Below the pieces are notes generated by a model. That model was not told the origin of the DNA, made no database searches, and was given only the letters and a program-made list of their open reading frames with translations. This document shows positions 8,229-17,661 of a DNA stretch of 36,362 nucleotides, piece after piece. Location: the NCBI GenBank assembly GCA_024276745.1, contig JAJRWN010000056.1, forward strand, positions 1-36,362. Direction: 5' to 3'. Position 1 is the first letter of the stretch; the number at the start of each line of letters is the position of its first letter. The position numbers and the translations under genes were made by a program. The DNA comes from Bacteroidota bacterium (GTDB lineage: Bacteria; Bacteroidota; Bacteroidia; Chitinophagales; S012-47).

Positions 8229-10601
8229 TTATCTAATCAAAGTAATATTACCGGAATCGGTACTAACCGTACCATCAACAATTGAGGTAATACTGATGAC
8301 CCAGGTATAAACACCTGCAGGTTGTTCTTTGTTTTTAAAGGTACCATCCCAACCAAATCCTTGACCGACTTCCGTTCCTTCAAATACCAATTGTCCCCAA
8401 CGGTTATAAATTCTAAAATAATTAAGTTGTACCGGTCCATTATTTAAAACATACAATTCGTCATTATGTGAATCGTTGTTAGGAGTAAAGGCATTGGGAA
8501 TAAATACTTGGCCCTCTATTAAAACAGTGACTAACACCGAATCCATAGACTGACAACCGTTTGAATCGGTAACGGTAAGATAGTACATGGTGGTTTGTTC
8601 GGGCGAAACATCGATATTTTGTGAATTGTAGGCTCCCGGCTCCCACATCCAATCGCTGATAGAACCTGAACCACTACCAAATAAATTGGCAATATCTCCT
8701 TTTAAAATGCTTGTATCATAATCGGCAGACACAGCTGGTGCAGGGATAACAGTTATGGAAACGGCATCTGAATTTTGACATCCATTTGCATCTGTTGCCG
8801 TTACCGTAAAAACAGTAGAAACATTGGGTTTAATTACAATATCGGCAAGATTAGGATCGGAAACAATAGCTGATGGAGGTTCCCATTGATAACTAACACC
8901 TGTTCCCTGTGCTGTTAAATTCATTTGATCTCCATAGCAAAGTATATCGTCTAAACCTGCATTAACGCTAGGTAAAGGATTTACCGTAATAGTTACCGTT
9001 CCCGTATCACTGCATCCCATATTGCTTATAGCATTTACCGTATAGGTTGTTGTGCTTGTTGGTGTGGCGGTAGGATTAGCAATATTGGGATTATTCAATG
9101 ATCCCGAAGGAGTCCATGCATAAGAAGCGGTACTGCCTCCGGCAGAAAGCTGAGCAGATTGCCCAATACAAATATCCTGATCAGGTCCAAGTGTTATGGT
9201 AGGGGTGATACCAACATTTACGGTTATAGTATCAGAAGCATCGCAATATCCGTTTGTACCACTCAATACATAGGTTGTGCTTGTATTGGGTTTTATAGTA
9301 GGATTTTTTATGGTATCGTTACTGATACCGGTACTGGGTGTCCATTGATAATGTGTAAAATCAACCGAAATAAGTGGATTCATAATCACAGAATCACCAT
9401 CACACAAAGCAATATCAGGACCTAAATCAATATCAGGATTTCTCACTTCAATATGATAAGCAAAAGTATTTCCACCCACATAAGGACAAGCATCATCTTG
9501 TACAATTACTGTAAAAAAGTGTGTTCCGATATCGGAAGCTGTAGGAGTCCAGCAGAATGTACCCACAGGATACTGACCACCGGTGGAGGTAAACGTACCA
9601 CCCGGAATACCACTATTCCACCCCATGCTGACTGTTTGAAAGGGATCAACATCATGGGTATAAATATCAAAACAAATCGCTTGATTCGGACAAATTGCAG
9701 TATCATACATAGAAGTACTGTCTATACCCGTTGCAGTAGGATTATTGTTGGTGCAGTTCACAATAATGAATTGAATATCACGAACTACCTCTCCGATTTT
9801 AACACCCATGCGGAATTCTTCCACTTTAACTGATAATACACCAACCTGAAGTTGATTGGGTATAAAAGTGATGGTACCCGTGCTAGGGTCAATAGTAACA
9901 CCGTTTACCGTAGATAAAGGATTGGTTGCCGAAAAGCCCAATTTATATCCCACTGGTGTTGAAGCCGAACTTAAAGGAGAAACGAGCGAAAACACTAAAG
10001 AATCTCCGTCAGGGTCAATCACACCATGATTATAGCTGGTAAACTGATTGACACATCCAAAAGGAACCGGAGTATTTAAAAACTGTGGTGAACTGTTGCA
10101 GGGAGCAACTGCATTATTCAATAATGCAGTAAGATAAATACTCTCACTACCCGGATTGCTTAAAGTTGTGATGGCCCCGTTGCGGCAACAGGTAGTCCAG
10201 GATAGATTCCAATCAGTGCATTGTGTATTTAAAACCAATATTCCTTGATAAACATATTGTTGCACACCATAGGGCGCTGAAGAATTGGTACAGGCACTTT
10301 GCCCTCCCGGACACAAAGGGGTGATATCCAAAGCACTTTGTCCAGGCACCTGATTTAAAATAATGGATCCGGAAATACCACACAAAACTGAACTATAAGA
10401 CAAGGTAGCCGAAGTAGGTGCAGATACGCCATTACAGTCTCTGTAAAATTTAAGGGTTATCAGAAAACTATCCCGGTTTCCATCAGTATCTAAACAGATA
10501 TAGGTAATTTCGCCCCCCATGCAATGTGAGGCAATGGCTTGCTTTCCAATACTCATAAAAAGCATGAGTAAAATGCTGAAAGATAAGTAGTATTTTTTCA
10601 T
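8229..10601 (-). CDS. Secreted multi-domain PKD-like protein with T9SS type B (CHU_C) sorting domain
   Basis: The 790-aa protein starts with a signal peptide (MKKYYLSFSILLMLFMSIGKQAIA) followed by SHCMGGEITYICL, an opening common among large Bacteroidota adhesin-like proteins. Residues about 25-390 hold beta-sandwich modules rich in Cys, Thr and Pro. Residues about 390-690 contain four PKD/SprB-like repeats of about 80 residues, each ending in a phrase such as NPTATPTSTTTYTV or KPNTSTTYVL. The last ~95 residues (VFIPNAFTPNNDSHNDEL, FRIYNRWGQLVFEG, WDGTFKN, PAGVYTW) are the gliding-motility-associated CHU_C domain, the T9SS type B signal. Such proteins are exported to the surface, where they act as adhesins or stay attached; the specific role here is unknown. 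Confidence 0.9.
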   Translation of the reverse strand: MKKYYLSFSILLMLFMSIGKQAIASHCMGGEITYICLDTDGNRDSFLITLKFYRDCNGVSAPTSATLSYSSVLCGISGSIILNQVPGQSALDITPLCPGGQSACTNSSAPYGVQQYVYQGILVLNTQCTDWNLSWTTCCRNGAITTLSNPGSESIYLTALLNNAVAPCNSSPQFLNTPVPFGCVNQFTSYNHGVIDPDGDSLVFSLVSPLSSASTPVGYKLGFSATNPLSTVNGVTIDPSTGTITFIPNQLQVGVLSVKVEEFRMGVKIGEVVRDIQFIIVNCTNNNPTATGIDSTSMYDTAICPNQAICFDIYTHDVDPFQTVSMGWNSGIPGGTFTSTGGQYPVGTFCWTPTASDIGTHFFTVIVQDDACPYVGGNTFAYHIEVRNPDIDLGPDIALCDGDSVIMNPLISVDFTHYQWTPSTGISNDTIKNPTIKPNTSTTYVLSGTNGYCDASDTITVNVGITPTITLGPDQDICIGQSAQLSAGGSTASYAWTPSGSLNNPNIANPTATPTSTTTYTVNAISNMGCSDTGTVTITVNPLPSVNAGLDDILCYGDQMNLTAQGTGVSYQWEPPSAIVSDPNLADIVIKPNVSTVFTVTATDANGCQNSDAVSITVIPAPAVSADYDTSILKGDIANLFGSGSGSISDWMWEPGAYNSQNIDVSPEQTTMYYLTVTDSNGCQSMDSVLVTVLIEGQVFIPNAFTPNNDSHNDELYVLNNGPVQLNYFRIYNRWGQLVFEGTEVGQGFGWDGTFKNKEQPAGVYTWVISITSIVDGTVSTDSGNITLIR

Positions 10602-10740
10602 AATGGCTTTGACAATGAGAATACTAAATGAATAATTTCATAAGCTAAGTTACAGCATTGGATACAAAAAATGAGCTTCTCCGGAAATTTAGTTGAAATA
10701 TATATGTATAAACAAAGATAAAAGCAAACGAGTAAATACC

Positions 10741-10748
10741 TAATTTTA
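10741..10748 (+). promoter_or_regulatory. Candidate -7 element (TAATTTTA) four bases before the recR start codon
   Basis: TAATTTTA differs from TAnnTTTG only in the last base and ends exactly four nt before the recR ATG. That spacing is the same as at cysS. If used, the transcript would start at or next to the ATG and be leaderless. No -33 box is evident, so this is tentative. Confidence 0.35.
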
Positions 10749-10752
10749 GGCA

Positions 10753-11376
10753 ATGAAATTTTCTTCACCCGTTATTGATCAAGCTGTAGCTGCTTTTAAA
10801 ACATTGCCCGGAATTGGCGAAAAAACGGCCCTTAGACTGGTATTACATTTGTTAAATAATGATCCGGATGACGTTAAACGTTTTTTAACATCTATTGGTA
10901 AACTAATAACTGATATTCAGTTTTGTAAACGTTGCCATAATATCTCATCAAATGATTTATGTAATATTTGTGTAGATATTCAGCGAAATCAGAAGCAAGT
11001 ATGTGTTGTTGAAAATATTCGTGAGCTTATGGCCATAGAAAACACCGGACAATATCAGGGAACTTATCATATTCTTGGTGGGCTTATTTCTCCGGTTGAC
11101 GGTATTGGCCCCGAGCAATTAAATATCGATTCATTAATAAACAGGGCAAGAGAATTTGACATTCAGGAAATTATTATGGCACTTAACCCAACCATGGAAG
11201 GAGATACCACTATATTTTATATATCGAAACGGCTCAAAGGCTTAGCCATAAAACTAACTACCCTGGCCAGAGGGGTAGCTTTTGGTGGTGAATTGGAATA
11301 TGTTGATGATCTGACTCTGGCCAGATCCTTGATGGCCAGGCTTCCTTACGATAATTATCTCAGTAATCAAAAATGA
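10753..11376 (+). CDS. recR: Recombination mediator protein RecR
   Basis: A 207-aa RecR of normal length. It works with RecF/RecO in loading RecA onto gapped, SSB-coated DNA. The order of elements is an N-terminal helix-hairpin-helix (LPGIGEKTALRLVLHLL, about 18-34), a four-cysteine zinc finger (C58, C61, C70, C73: FCKRCHN...LCNIC), then a Toprim domain (VCVVENIRELMAIE onward) and the C-terminal block EYVDDLTLARSLMARLPY. Its TGA stop overlaps the ATG of the following glycosyltransferase gene (ATGA, 4 nt), so the two are probably cotranslated although their functions look unrelated. It is divergent from the T9SS type B gene. Confidence 0.97.
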   Translation: MKFSSPVIDQAVAAFKTLPGIGEKTALRLVLHLLNNDPDDVKRFLTSIGKLITDIQFCKRCHNISSNDLCNICVDIQRNQKQVCVVENIRELMAIENTGQYQGTYHILGGLISPVDGIGPEQLNIDSLINRAREFDIQEIIMALNPTMEGDTTIFYISKRLKGLAIKLTTLARGVAFGGELEYVDDLTLARSLMARLPYDNYLSNQK

Positions 11377-13331
11377 AGCGTTTATCCGTCATTATTGTTA
11401 ATTACAATGTCAAGTATTTTCTTGAACAAGCTTTATATGCTGTCAAACAAGCCGGAAAAAATTTAAATCCTGAGGTCATTATTGTTGACAATGCTTCTTC
11501 TGATGCTTCGGTTGAAATGTTGGAAGAAAAATTTTCTGAATTTACATTAATCAAAAACAAAGAAAATACCGGATTTGCCAAAGCCAACAATATGGCTATC
11601 AGGCAAGCCACCGGAGAATATATTCTTTTGCTTAATCCGGATACACTTATAGCGGAAGATACTTTCGATAAAATCATCCGTTTTATGGATTCGAATCCTG
11701 AAGCCGGTGGTTTGGGAGTGAAAATGATAGACGGAAAAGGTAATTATTTACCCGAATCAAAAAGAGCATTTCCAAAACCCTGGATTTCTTTTTTTAAAGT
11801 ATTCGGATTCGCACGTCTTTTTCCTCATTCCAAATTATTTGCCCGTTATTATATGGGACATTTATCTGAAAAACAAGTGCAGGAAGTAGAAGTACTGGCC
11901 GGTGCATTCATGCTTATCAGACGAAGCGTGTTGGAAAAAACAGGTTTGCTGGATGAACAGTTTTTCATGTATGGAGAAGATATAGATCTTTCCTACCGGA
12001 TTATCAAAGCTGGTTTTAAAAATTATTATTATCCGGATACCCAAATTGTACATTACAAAGGAGAAAGCACCAAAAAAGGCAGTCTTAATTATGTAAAAAT
12101 GTTTTACAATGCCATGGTGATTTTTACCGAAAAACATTTTGGAAAAAACAAAGCAGGATGGTTCGGATTATTTGTGAAAATGGCTATCTGGTTCAGGGCT
12201 TTTTTGTCTTTAATATTTAATATTAGCCGTAAAATATGGCCTGTTCTTACCGATGCAATCGTTTTATATGGAGGTGTTTATTATATAAAATTATACTGGG
12301 AAACTCATATTAAAGAAGCACCGGCATATTATCCGGTCGAGTTTATGCTTTACGTAGTTCCTGCATACATAGGTATTTGGTTGATTTCGGTTTATTTCAG
12401 TGGTGGATATGATAAAAATTTCAGCGTATCAAAATCGATACGGGGCATTTTAGCCGGTACGCTGATTATTTCGGCTTTTTATGGTTTTATGAACGAATCG
12501 TACCGGTTTTCACGAGCTATTATATTGCTGGGTGCTGCCTGGGCAGGGCTTGAAATCATTATCAGCCGGGCCTTATGGCATTTGCTGACAAGTGGAAAAA
12601 TAAGTGCCAATCCTGATGCCGGTAACCGCCTGCTCATTGTTGGAAAGAAACAAGAATGCGAACGGGTAATCAACCTCCTTTCGCGAGCAGGAATAAATCA
12701 TACTTTATTGGGTTTTATCGGTCCTGAAAACGGAAACGATTATCTGGCCACCTATGATGAATTTGAAAAAAGTATAATAATATTCAAGGCTACCGAAATT
12801 ATTTTTTGTCTTAAGGATATTAAAACCGGTCATACTATTTCGCTGATGCAAACTTTGCACGACCGTTTAGCCTTTAAAACCATTGTACCCGGAAGCGAAA
12901 GTATTATCGGCAGCAATTCGAAAAACCATGCCGGTGATTTGTATGCCCTCGATTTGAATCTTGCTATTGAGCAAGCAAGCAATAAAAGGAATAAACGCAT
13001 GATGGATATCGGTCTTTGCATACTCATGATTCCTTTGCTTTTATCCGGCATATTCTTTATAAAGGATTATGTCCGGATGCTCAAAAACTGGTTGCTTGTA
13101 TTAATCGGTAAAATCAGTTGGGTTTCTTATACACCGGATATCAGCAACACACAAATATTACCCGAAATAAAAAAAGGCGTATTGCATCCTGATGATCCCT
13201 ATACGGATTTAAAACCCAATAACATCAGCATTCAAAGGCTAAACAGGATGTATGCAAAAGATTATTCTGCCTGGCAAGATTTCGCCATTTTCAGGAAGGC
13301 TTTCAGGCAGCTTGGCCGGAAAGCAGCCTAA
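11373..13331 (+). CDS. Family 2 glycosyltransferase fused to a degenerate polyprenyl-phosphate sugar-transferase module
   Basis: The 652-aa protein has a complete GT2 domain at about 1-275: SVIIVNYNVKYFL, VDNASSDAS, ENTGFAKANN, the metal/nucleotide motif LNPDT (88-92), and FFMYGEDIDLSYRI, as in rhamnosyltransferase-like enzymes. After it come about four hydrophobic helices (about 285-405), a Rossmann-like CoA_binding_3-type region (RLLIVGKKQECERVINLL, about 419-520) and KRMMDIGLCILMIPLLLSG at 541-559. These resemble the start of initiating sugar-phosphate transferases of the WbaP/EpsL type. The catalytic segment that should follow, with its Asp-Glu motif, is missing; only the terminal helix-like LNRMYAKDYSAWQDFAIFRK remains. 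The GT2 part is probably active on a cell-envelope polysaccharide, while the second half probably serves as a membrane scaffold. Overlaps recR by 4 nt and, convergently, bshA by 4 nt. Confidence 0.85.
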   Translation: MKRLSVIIVNYNVKYFLEQALYAVKQAGKNLNPEVIIVDNASSDASVEMLEEKFSEFTLIKNKENTGFAKANNMAIRQATGEYILLLNPDTLIAEDTFDKIIRFMDSNPEAGGLGVKMIDGKGNYLPESKRAFPKPWISFFKVFGFARLFPHSKLFARYYMGHLSEKQVQEVEVLAGAFMLIRRSVLEKTGLLDEQFFMYGEDIDLSYRIIKAGFKNYYYPDTQIVHYKGESTKKGSLNYVKMFYNAMVIFTEKHFGKNKAGWFGLFVKMAIWFRAFLSLIFNISRKIWPVLTDAIVLYGGVYYIKLYWETHIKEAPAYYPVEFMLYVVPAYIGIWLISVYFSGGYDKNFSVSKSIRGILAGTLIISAFYGFMNESYRFSRAIILLGAAWAGLEIIISRALWHLLTSGKISANPDAGNRLLIVGKKQECERVINLLSRAGINHTLLGFIGPENGNDYLATYDEFEKSIIIFKATEIIFCLKDIKTGHTISLMQTLHDRLAFKTIVPGSESIIGSNSKNHAGDLYALDLNLAIEQASNKRNKRMMDIGLCILMIPLLLSGIFFIKDYVRMLKNWLLVLIGKISWVSYTPDISNTQILPEIKKGVLHPDDPYTDLKPNNISIQRLNRMYAKDYSAWQDFAIFRKAFRQLGRKAA

Positions 13332-14467
13332 TGAGTACTTTGCAACTTTTGTATCGTTTCTGTATAAAGCGATTCGTATAAAGGCAGTATTTTTTTTAAG
13401 TCGAATTTCATCGCTTGCCGGTAAGCGTTTTCACTCATTTGTTGATGTAATTCATCGTCTTTTAAAATCAGCAATGCTTTTGTGGCCATCGTTTGTACAT
13501 CACCCAGAGGGCATACAAAACCAGTTTTACCATCTATATTTATTTCCTTTAAACCACCAATATCGCTCGAAATAACCGGTACCCGGCAAAGCATAGCTTC
13601 GAGTGCAGCAAGACCGAAACTTTCATGTTCCGAGCTGATTAAAAAAAGATCAGACAATAAAAGTAATTTTTCAATGATTTCTTGATTACCCAAAAACCGA
13701 ACCTTACCGTTCAGTTTCAGCTCATCAACCAATGATTCCATGCTTGTTTTTTCAGGCCCGTCACCCACCAGCAATAAACGGGCAGGCATTTGTTTCGAAA
13801 CCAAATGAAAAACCCGGATGACATCCTCTACTCTTTTAAGTTTTCTAAAATTTGAAACATGAATTAATATTTTTTCCTGAAGGCTTGCAAAAGATTGCCG
13901 GAAGGCAAAATCAATATTTTTTAATTTTCCTGACGGATTAATAAAATTTGGTATAACTTCAATTTTCCGGCTGATATTAAAATACTCAATTGTTTCTTTT
14001 TTCAAACTTTCCGACACAGCCGTCACCCGGTCTGACTGATTGATAGAAAAAGTTACAACCGGTTCATATGATTTGTCGCGACCCACCAAAGATATATCGG
14101 TACCATGAAGTGTTGTAACCACCGGCAAAACATATCCTTTTTCGCCTAAAATCTGTTTTGCCATATAAGCCGCAGCTGCATGAGGAATAGCATAATGCAC
14201 ATGCAATAAATCAATTTTTTCCGATAACACAACTTCAACTATTTTGCTTGTCAGGGCTGATTCATAAGGGGCGTATTCAAACAGTGGATATTCGGCATAC
14301 CTTACCACATGGAAATAAACATTATCCTGATGAAGATTCAGCCTTGCCGGTTTGCGGTAAGCTATAAAATGAATATGATAACCTTCTTTGGCCAAAGCCA
14401 TACCCAATTCGGTAGCGACCACTCCGCTTCCTCCATAAGTCGGATAACAAACAATTCCTATTCTCAT
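13328..14467 (-). CDS. bshA: N-acetyl-alpha-D-glucosaminyl L-malate synthase BshA (bacillithiol synthesis)
   Basis: A 379-aa GT4-family glycosyltransferase that joins GlcNAc from UDP-GlcNAc to L-malate, the first step of bacillithiol synthesis. The BshA signature is clear: MRIGIVCYPTYGGSGVVATELG at the N-terminus, then LHVHYAIPHAAAAYMA, TTLHGTDISLVGRD and the GT4 EX7E region HESFGLAALEAM. Cytoplasmic. Its start ATG overlaps the TAA stop of the upstream GH3 gene by one base (TAATG). Its own TAG stop overlaps the TAA of the convergent glycosyltransferase gene. The deacetylase (BshB) and cysteine ligase (BshC) genes are not in this window. Confidence 0.95.
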   Translation of the reverse strand: MRIGIVCYPTYGGSGVVATELGMALAKEGYHIHFIAYRKPARLNLHQDNVYFHVVRYAEYPLFEYAPYESALTSKIVEVVLSEKIDLLHVHYAIPHAAAAYMAKQILGEKGYVLPVVTTLHGTDISLVGRDKSYEPVVTFSINQSDRVTAVSESLKKETIEYFNISRKIEVIPNFINPSGKLKNIDFAFRQSFASLQEKILIHVSNFRKLKRVEDVIRVFHLVSKQMPARLLLVGDGPEKTSMESLVDELKLNGKVRFLGNQEIIEKLLLLSDLFLISSEHESFGLAALEAMLCRVPVISSDIGGLKEINIDGKTGFVCPLGDVQTMATKALLILKDDELHQQMSENAYRQAMKFDLKKILPLYESLYTETIQKLQSTH

Positions 14468-17460
14468 TAGTTTTTCTTCCCTGTTGTACTATCTGCCAAG
14501 CCTAATGAATATCGTTCATCAAAAGTTCCTTTATCTATACTTTCATACAATACATCCTGAATCCGGGTACGGATATTTTCAGTAATCAATTTCTTATTTG
14601 TTGCAGTAGGATGTACTCTGTTTGAAAGGAAAACATATACCAAACCATATTGTGGATCAACCCATGCACAAGTACCGGTAAAGCCGGTATGACCAAAAGT
14701 TTTGAGCGAAACCAATTCGCTGGTAGGACCGATATAATTATGATTAGGCTCAGGTTTATCGAATCCGAGGCCACGTCTTGATTTATTGTTTTGCCTTCTT
14801 GTAAAATAATTTATAGTAGAAGGTTTTAAAAATCTATCACCACCATATATACCTCCATTCAACAGCATTTGCATCAATACGCCCAAATTTTCAGCATTCG
14901 AAAACAAACCGGCATGACCGCTAACACCTCCAATCATAGCTGCTCCCGGATCATGAACATAACCCTGTATCAGTTGTTTTCTGAAAACAGAGTCGTACTC
15001 GGTAGGTACAATTTGATTAAGTCCGAATTTATCAAGTGGCCGGTAGGTCATATAATGCAAACCAAGCGCTTGATAGAATTGCTCTTGCACAAAATCTTCA
15101 ATCGGTTTTTTACTTAATTGTTCAACTACTTGTTTTAGCAAATAAAATCCCAAATCACTGTATTTATAATGTCCTTTTCTTTTCAATGGTGTTTCTCTGA
15201 TAATCTTATACATCGTATCGGGATAATCCTTACGGATATAAAGCTGATTGGCAACTTGGATTGTATAGGGTTCTTCGCGATAATGGCAATAATATTCATC
15301 AAACAGCGAATCGGCAATAGTTTTCAAATAGAAGGGTATCCAGGCTTTTAAGCCGGCCGTATGGGTCATAATATCTTTAATTAATGCCGTTGAAACGGCT
15401 GTATGGCCAAGACTTTTCAGATAATACCCGATTGGCCGGTTAGGATTAAAAAGATGCTGTTCAAACAGATACATTAACGACAAAGTAGTAGCTGCTACCT
15501 TGGTGAGTGAAGCCAAATCATACAAATCATCAGTTTGCACTTTTATGCGTTTATCATAAGTGAAATAACCGAAAGCTTCATCGTAAATAATTTGTCCGTT
15601 CCGGGCAATAAAAATCTGACATCCCGGGGTAGCTCCTGTCTGTATGGCTTCATGGGCAATTTGGTCAATTCGTAATGCCATATCGCTGGCCATGCCCATT
15701 GAAGCCGGATAATTATAGCCTAAGCGGATTAGGGTATCGCGTATCAATCCACTTCCAAAAGAATATTTTTCGGAAGCACTAACCGGCATATTTCCCTGAA
15801 TCATGACTCCACCAAAAAGTGCTTGTGCAGCCAAATCGCGGGTATAATCATTATCTTCATAAGCCAGAAGAATATGTTTGAAATCCGGAAAATATTTCAA
15901 ACTGTATGGATTTCCAAAAACCGTAAGTATTAATCGATTTTGATTATTCAATTGTTTAAGAAAAAACCGTTCGGTTTGGTTTATTCCATATTGTTTTGAG
16001 TAGTATCGGCTCATATCATGCAGGCCCACAATTACCCGGTCATAGTGTGATAATTGTTTGAGTAAACGATCAAATTGACCCTGACCGGCATTTTTATCTA
16101 TGTGATATATATCGCAAGAAGCATATTTACTGATTTTTTCTAAAAACAGGTTATCGCTACCGGCTCCAATACTTAAAGCGGCAAGTTTATAGTTTGAAAG
16201 ATGTTTTAAGGGAATCCAACGGGGATGGTCTTTTACCAGGGTTAGTGCATGGGCATAAAGCTGCCGGTTAAGTACCTGAACATATTGGTTGTTTAACAAG
16301 CGGTCCAAATTTTTTTCTGGAATTAAGTTTTGTTGGTTTTTTTTAGCAAATGCTTTTGCTTTCAGTATCCTGATTACGTGCCTATTCAATTGGTCAAGAC
16401 TTAAAGTACCATTTGAGAGGGCATTTTTAATTTGTACAATTGCCTTGGGTATATCTTCGGGGAAAAGCAAAATATCATTACCGGCCAGCAAAGCCTTCAG
16501 TTCCAGTTCACCGGGTTGATGATAATGGCTTACCCCTTTCATGCTCAGTGCATCAGTAATAATTAATCCGTCAAAACCCAAATCATCGCGAAGCACACCT
16601 TGAATAATTTTTGAAGACAGGGAAGCGGCCATATTTTTTGCATTATCGAGAGCCGGTACAAATAAATGAGCACTCATAATGCTCATCAAACCTTGAGGAA
16701 TGAGTACTTTATAGGGAAATAATTCGATAGAGTCAATACGTGCTTTATCTCCATTTACAGTTGGTAATGTTTTGTGCGAATCTTTATCGGTATCTCCATG
16801 TCCGGGAAAATGTTTTCCACAGGCAATGACTCCATTTTCCTGTAATCCCTTCATATACATTAATCCACGAAGCGCAACACTATAGCGGTTTTCTCCAAAA
16901 CTCCGGTCGTTGATAATCGGATTCCGGGGATTATTATTAATGTCAATGACAGGAGCAAAATTCATATTCACACCAAGTAAACGGCATTCCCTGGCTACTT
17001 CTTTACCAAAATCATAAATCAATTCTGGATCTTGAATAGCCCCTAATGTAAGCTGATGCGGAAATACAATAGTCGAATCAAGTCGCATAGCAGGCCCCCA
17101 CTCTGCATCCTGGGCAATCAATAAATAAGTTTTTGAAATGCTTTGAAAATAGGCAATCATATTTTTCTGTGCCAGCGGAGTTCCCTGCATGAAAATTAAA
17201 GCTCCGATATGATATCGCTTAATCAGATTTTCAATTTTATGTTGTTCATTTATTCCTTTCGAAGAATACACCGGTATCATAAACAACTGACCTATTTTTT
17301 CATCCAAAGACATTCCGTTAAGCAGACTATCGATATCAGCAAACTGATCAGTAGCAAAATTTAAATGATTGGGTTTGCCGGCAAATACATTAATCCACAG
17401 CAAAAACAAGAGACCAAAGCCGCTTGTTAGGAGCAATAAAACACGAGCATGGATTTTCAT
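14467..17460 (-). CDS. GH3 beta-N-acetylglucosaminidase (NagZ-like) fused to a serine beta-lactamase-family domain
   Basis: Numbering follows the 1002-aa ORF; I prefer the second ATG (17460), which gives a clean signal or anchor segment (RVLLLLTSGFGLLFLLWINVFAG). Residues about 45-375 are a GH3 catalytic domain with GKHFPGHGDTDKDSH (220-234), containing the Asp-His pair of NagZ enzymes, and the nucleophile D308 in IITDALSMKG. Residues about 425-570 look like the GH3 C-terminal alpha/beta domain. From about 595 a class C beta-lactamase/transpeptidase-like domain follows, with SLTK (S652-K655), YSD (768-770) and a later HTGFTGT. The GH3 part should remove GlcNAc from peptidoglycan fragments; the serine hydrolase part may be an esterase or D-Ala peptidase. 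It is coupled to bshA by a TAATG overlap. Confidence 0.9.
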   Translation of the reverse strand: MKIHARVLLLLTSGFGLLFLLWINVFAGKPNHLNFATDQFADIDSLLNGMSLDEKIGQLFMIPVYSSKGINEQHKIENLIKRYHIGALIFMQGTPLAQKNMIAYFQSISKTYLLIAQDAEWGPAMRLDSTIVFPHQLTLGAIQDPELIYDFGKEVARECRLLGVNMNFAPVIDINNNPRNPIINDRSFGENRYSVALRGLMYMKGLQENGVIACGKHFPGHGDTDKDSHKTLPTVNGDKARIDSIELFPYKVLIPQGLMSIMSAHLFVPALDNAKNMAASLSSKIIQGVLRDDLGFDGLIITDALSMKGVSHYHQPGELELKALLAGNDILLFPEDIPKAIVQIKNALSNGTLSLDQLNRHVIRILKAKAFAKKNQQNLIPEKNLDRLLNNQYVQVLNRQLYAHALTLVKDHPRWIPLKHLSNYKLAALSIGAGSDNLFLEKISKYASCDIYHIDKNAGQGQFDRLLKQLSHYDRVIVGLHDMSRYYSKQYGINQTERFFLKQLNNQNRLILTVFGNPYSLKYFPDFKHILLAYEDNDYTRDLAAQALFGGVMIQGNMPVSASEKYSFGSGLIRDTLIRLGYNYPASMGMASDMALRIDQIAHEAIQTGATPGCQIFIARNGQIIYDEAFGYFTYDKRIKVQTDDLYDLASLTKVAATTLSLMYLFEQHLFNPNRPIGYYLKSLGHTAVSTALIKDIMTHTAGLKAWIPFYLKTIADSLFDEYYCHYREEPYTIQVANQLYIRKDYPDTMYKIIRETPLKRKGHYKYSDLGFYLLKQVVEQLSKKPIEDFVQEQFYQALGLHYMTYRPLDKFGLNQIVPTEYDSVFRKQLIQGYVHDPGAAMIGGVSGHAGLFSNAENLGVLMQMLLNGGIYGGDRFLKPSTINYFTRRQNNKSRRGLGFDKPEPNHNYIGPTSELVSLKTFGHTGFTGTCAWVDPQYGLVYVFLSNRVHPTATNKKLITENIRTRIQDVLYESIDKGTFDERYSLGLADSTTGKKN

Positions 17461-17472
17461 AAAATAAGCTTG

Positions 17473-17480
17473 CAAAAATG
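17473..17480 (-). promoter_or_regulatory. Weak -7-like element (CATTTTTG) before the GH3 gene
   Basis: On the minus strand CATTTTTG is one base off TAnnTTTG. It ends 12 nt before the ATG at 17460 and overlaps the alternative ATG at 17475. If it is real, the earlier start could not be used. Confidence 0.25.
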
Positions 17481-17588
17481 ATGAAATTAGAGATAATCTT
17501 AAAACCTGTCATCGACAAGTTTACACATCGTGTGATCTGAAAAAAAAGGAACTCTTTTAGATAGATACGGCATGGCAAATGTTTATCG

Positions 17589-17621
17589 TTTACTTAAAGA
17601 ACAGGTAAATCAATAGCTTTG
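17589..17621 (+). promoter_or_regulatory. Candidate promoter (TTTA-N21-TAGCTTTG) for the small membrane protein/mutL cluster
   Basis: TAGCTTTG at 17614-17621 is an exact match to the -7 consensus, and an imperfect -33 (TTTA at 17589-17592) lies 21 nt upstream. Transcription would start near 17627, giving a leader of about 35 nt before the 103-aa ORF. The rest of the ~200-bp divergent gap (17461-17661) shows no other feature. Confidence 0.5.
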
Positions 17622-17661
17622 TTGTTAAATCACAGATGTTCAGAAAACGAATTTAATAGAA

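Noticed and set aside
9453-9833. 126-aa plus-strand ORF opposite the T9SS type B gene
   Set aside because: Shadow of a Thr/Pro-rich repeat protein; no recognisable features.
13000-13331. Active initiating glycosylphosphotransferase
   Set aside because: The catalytic Asp-Glu segment is missing, leaving only flanking helices.
17390-17578. 62-aa minus-strand ORF at the start of the GH3 gene
   Set aside because: Mostly overlaps the GH3 signal region in another frame and lacks a promoter or domain.
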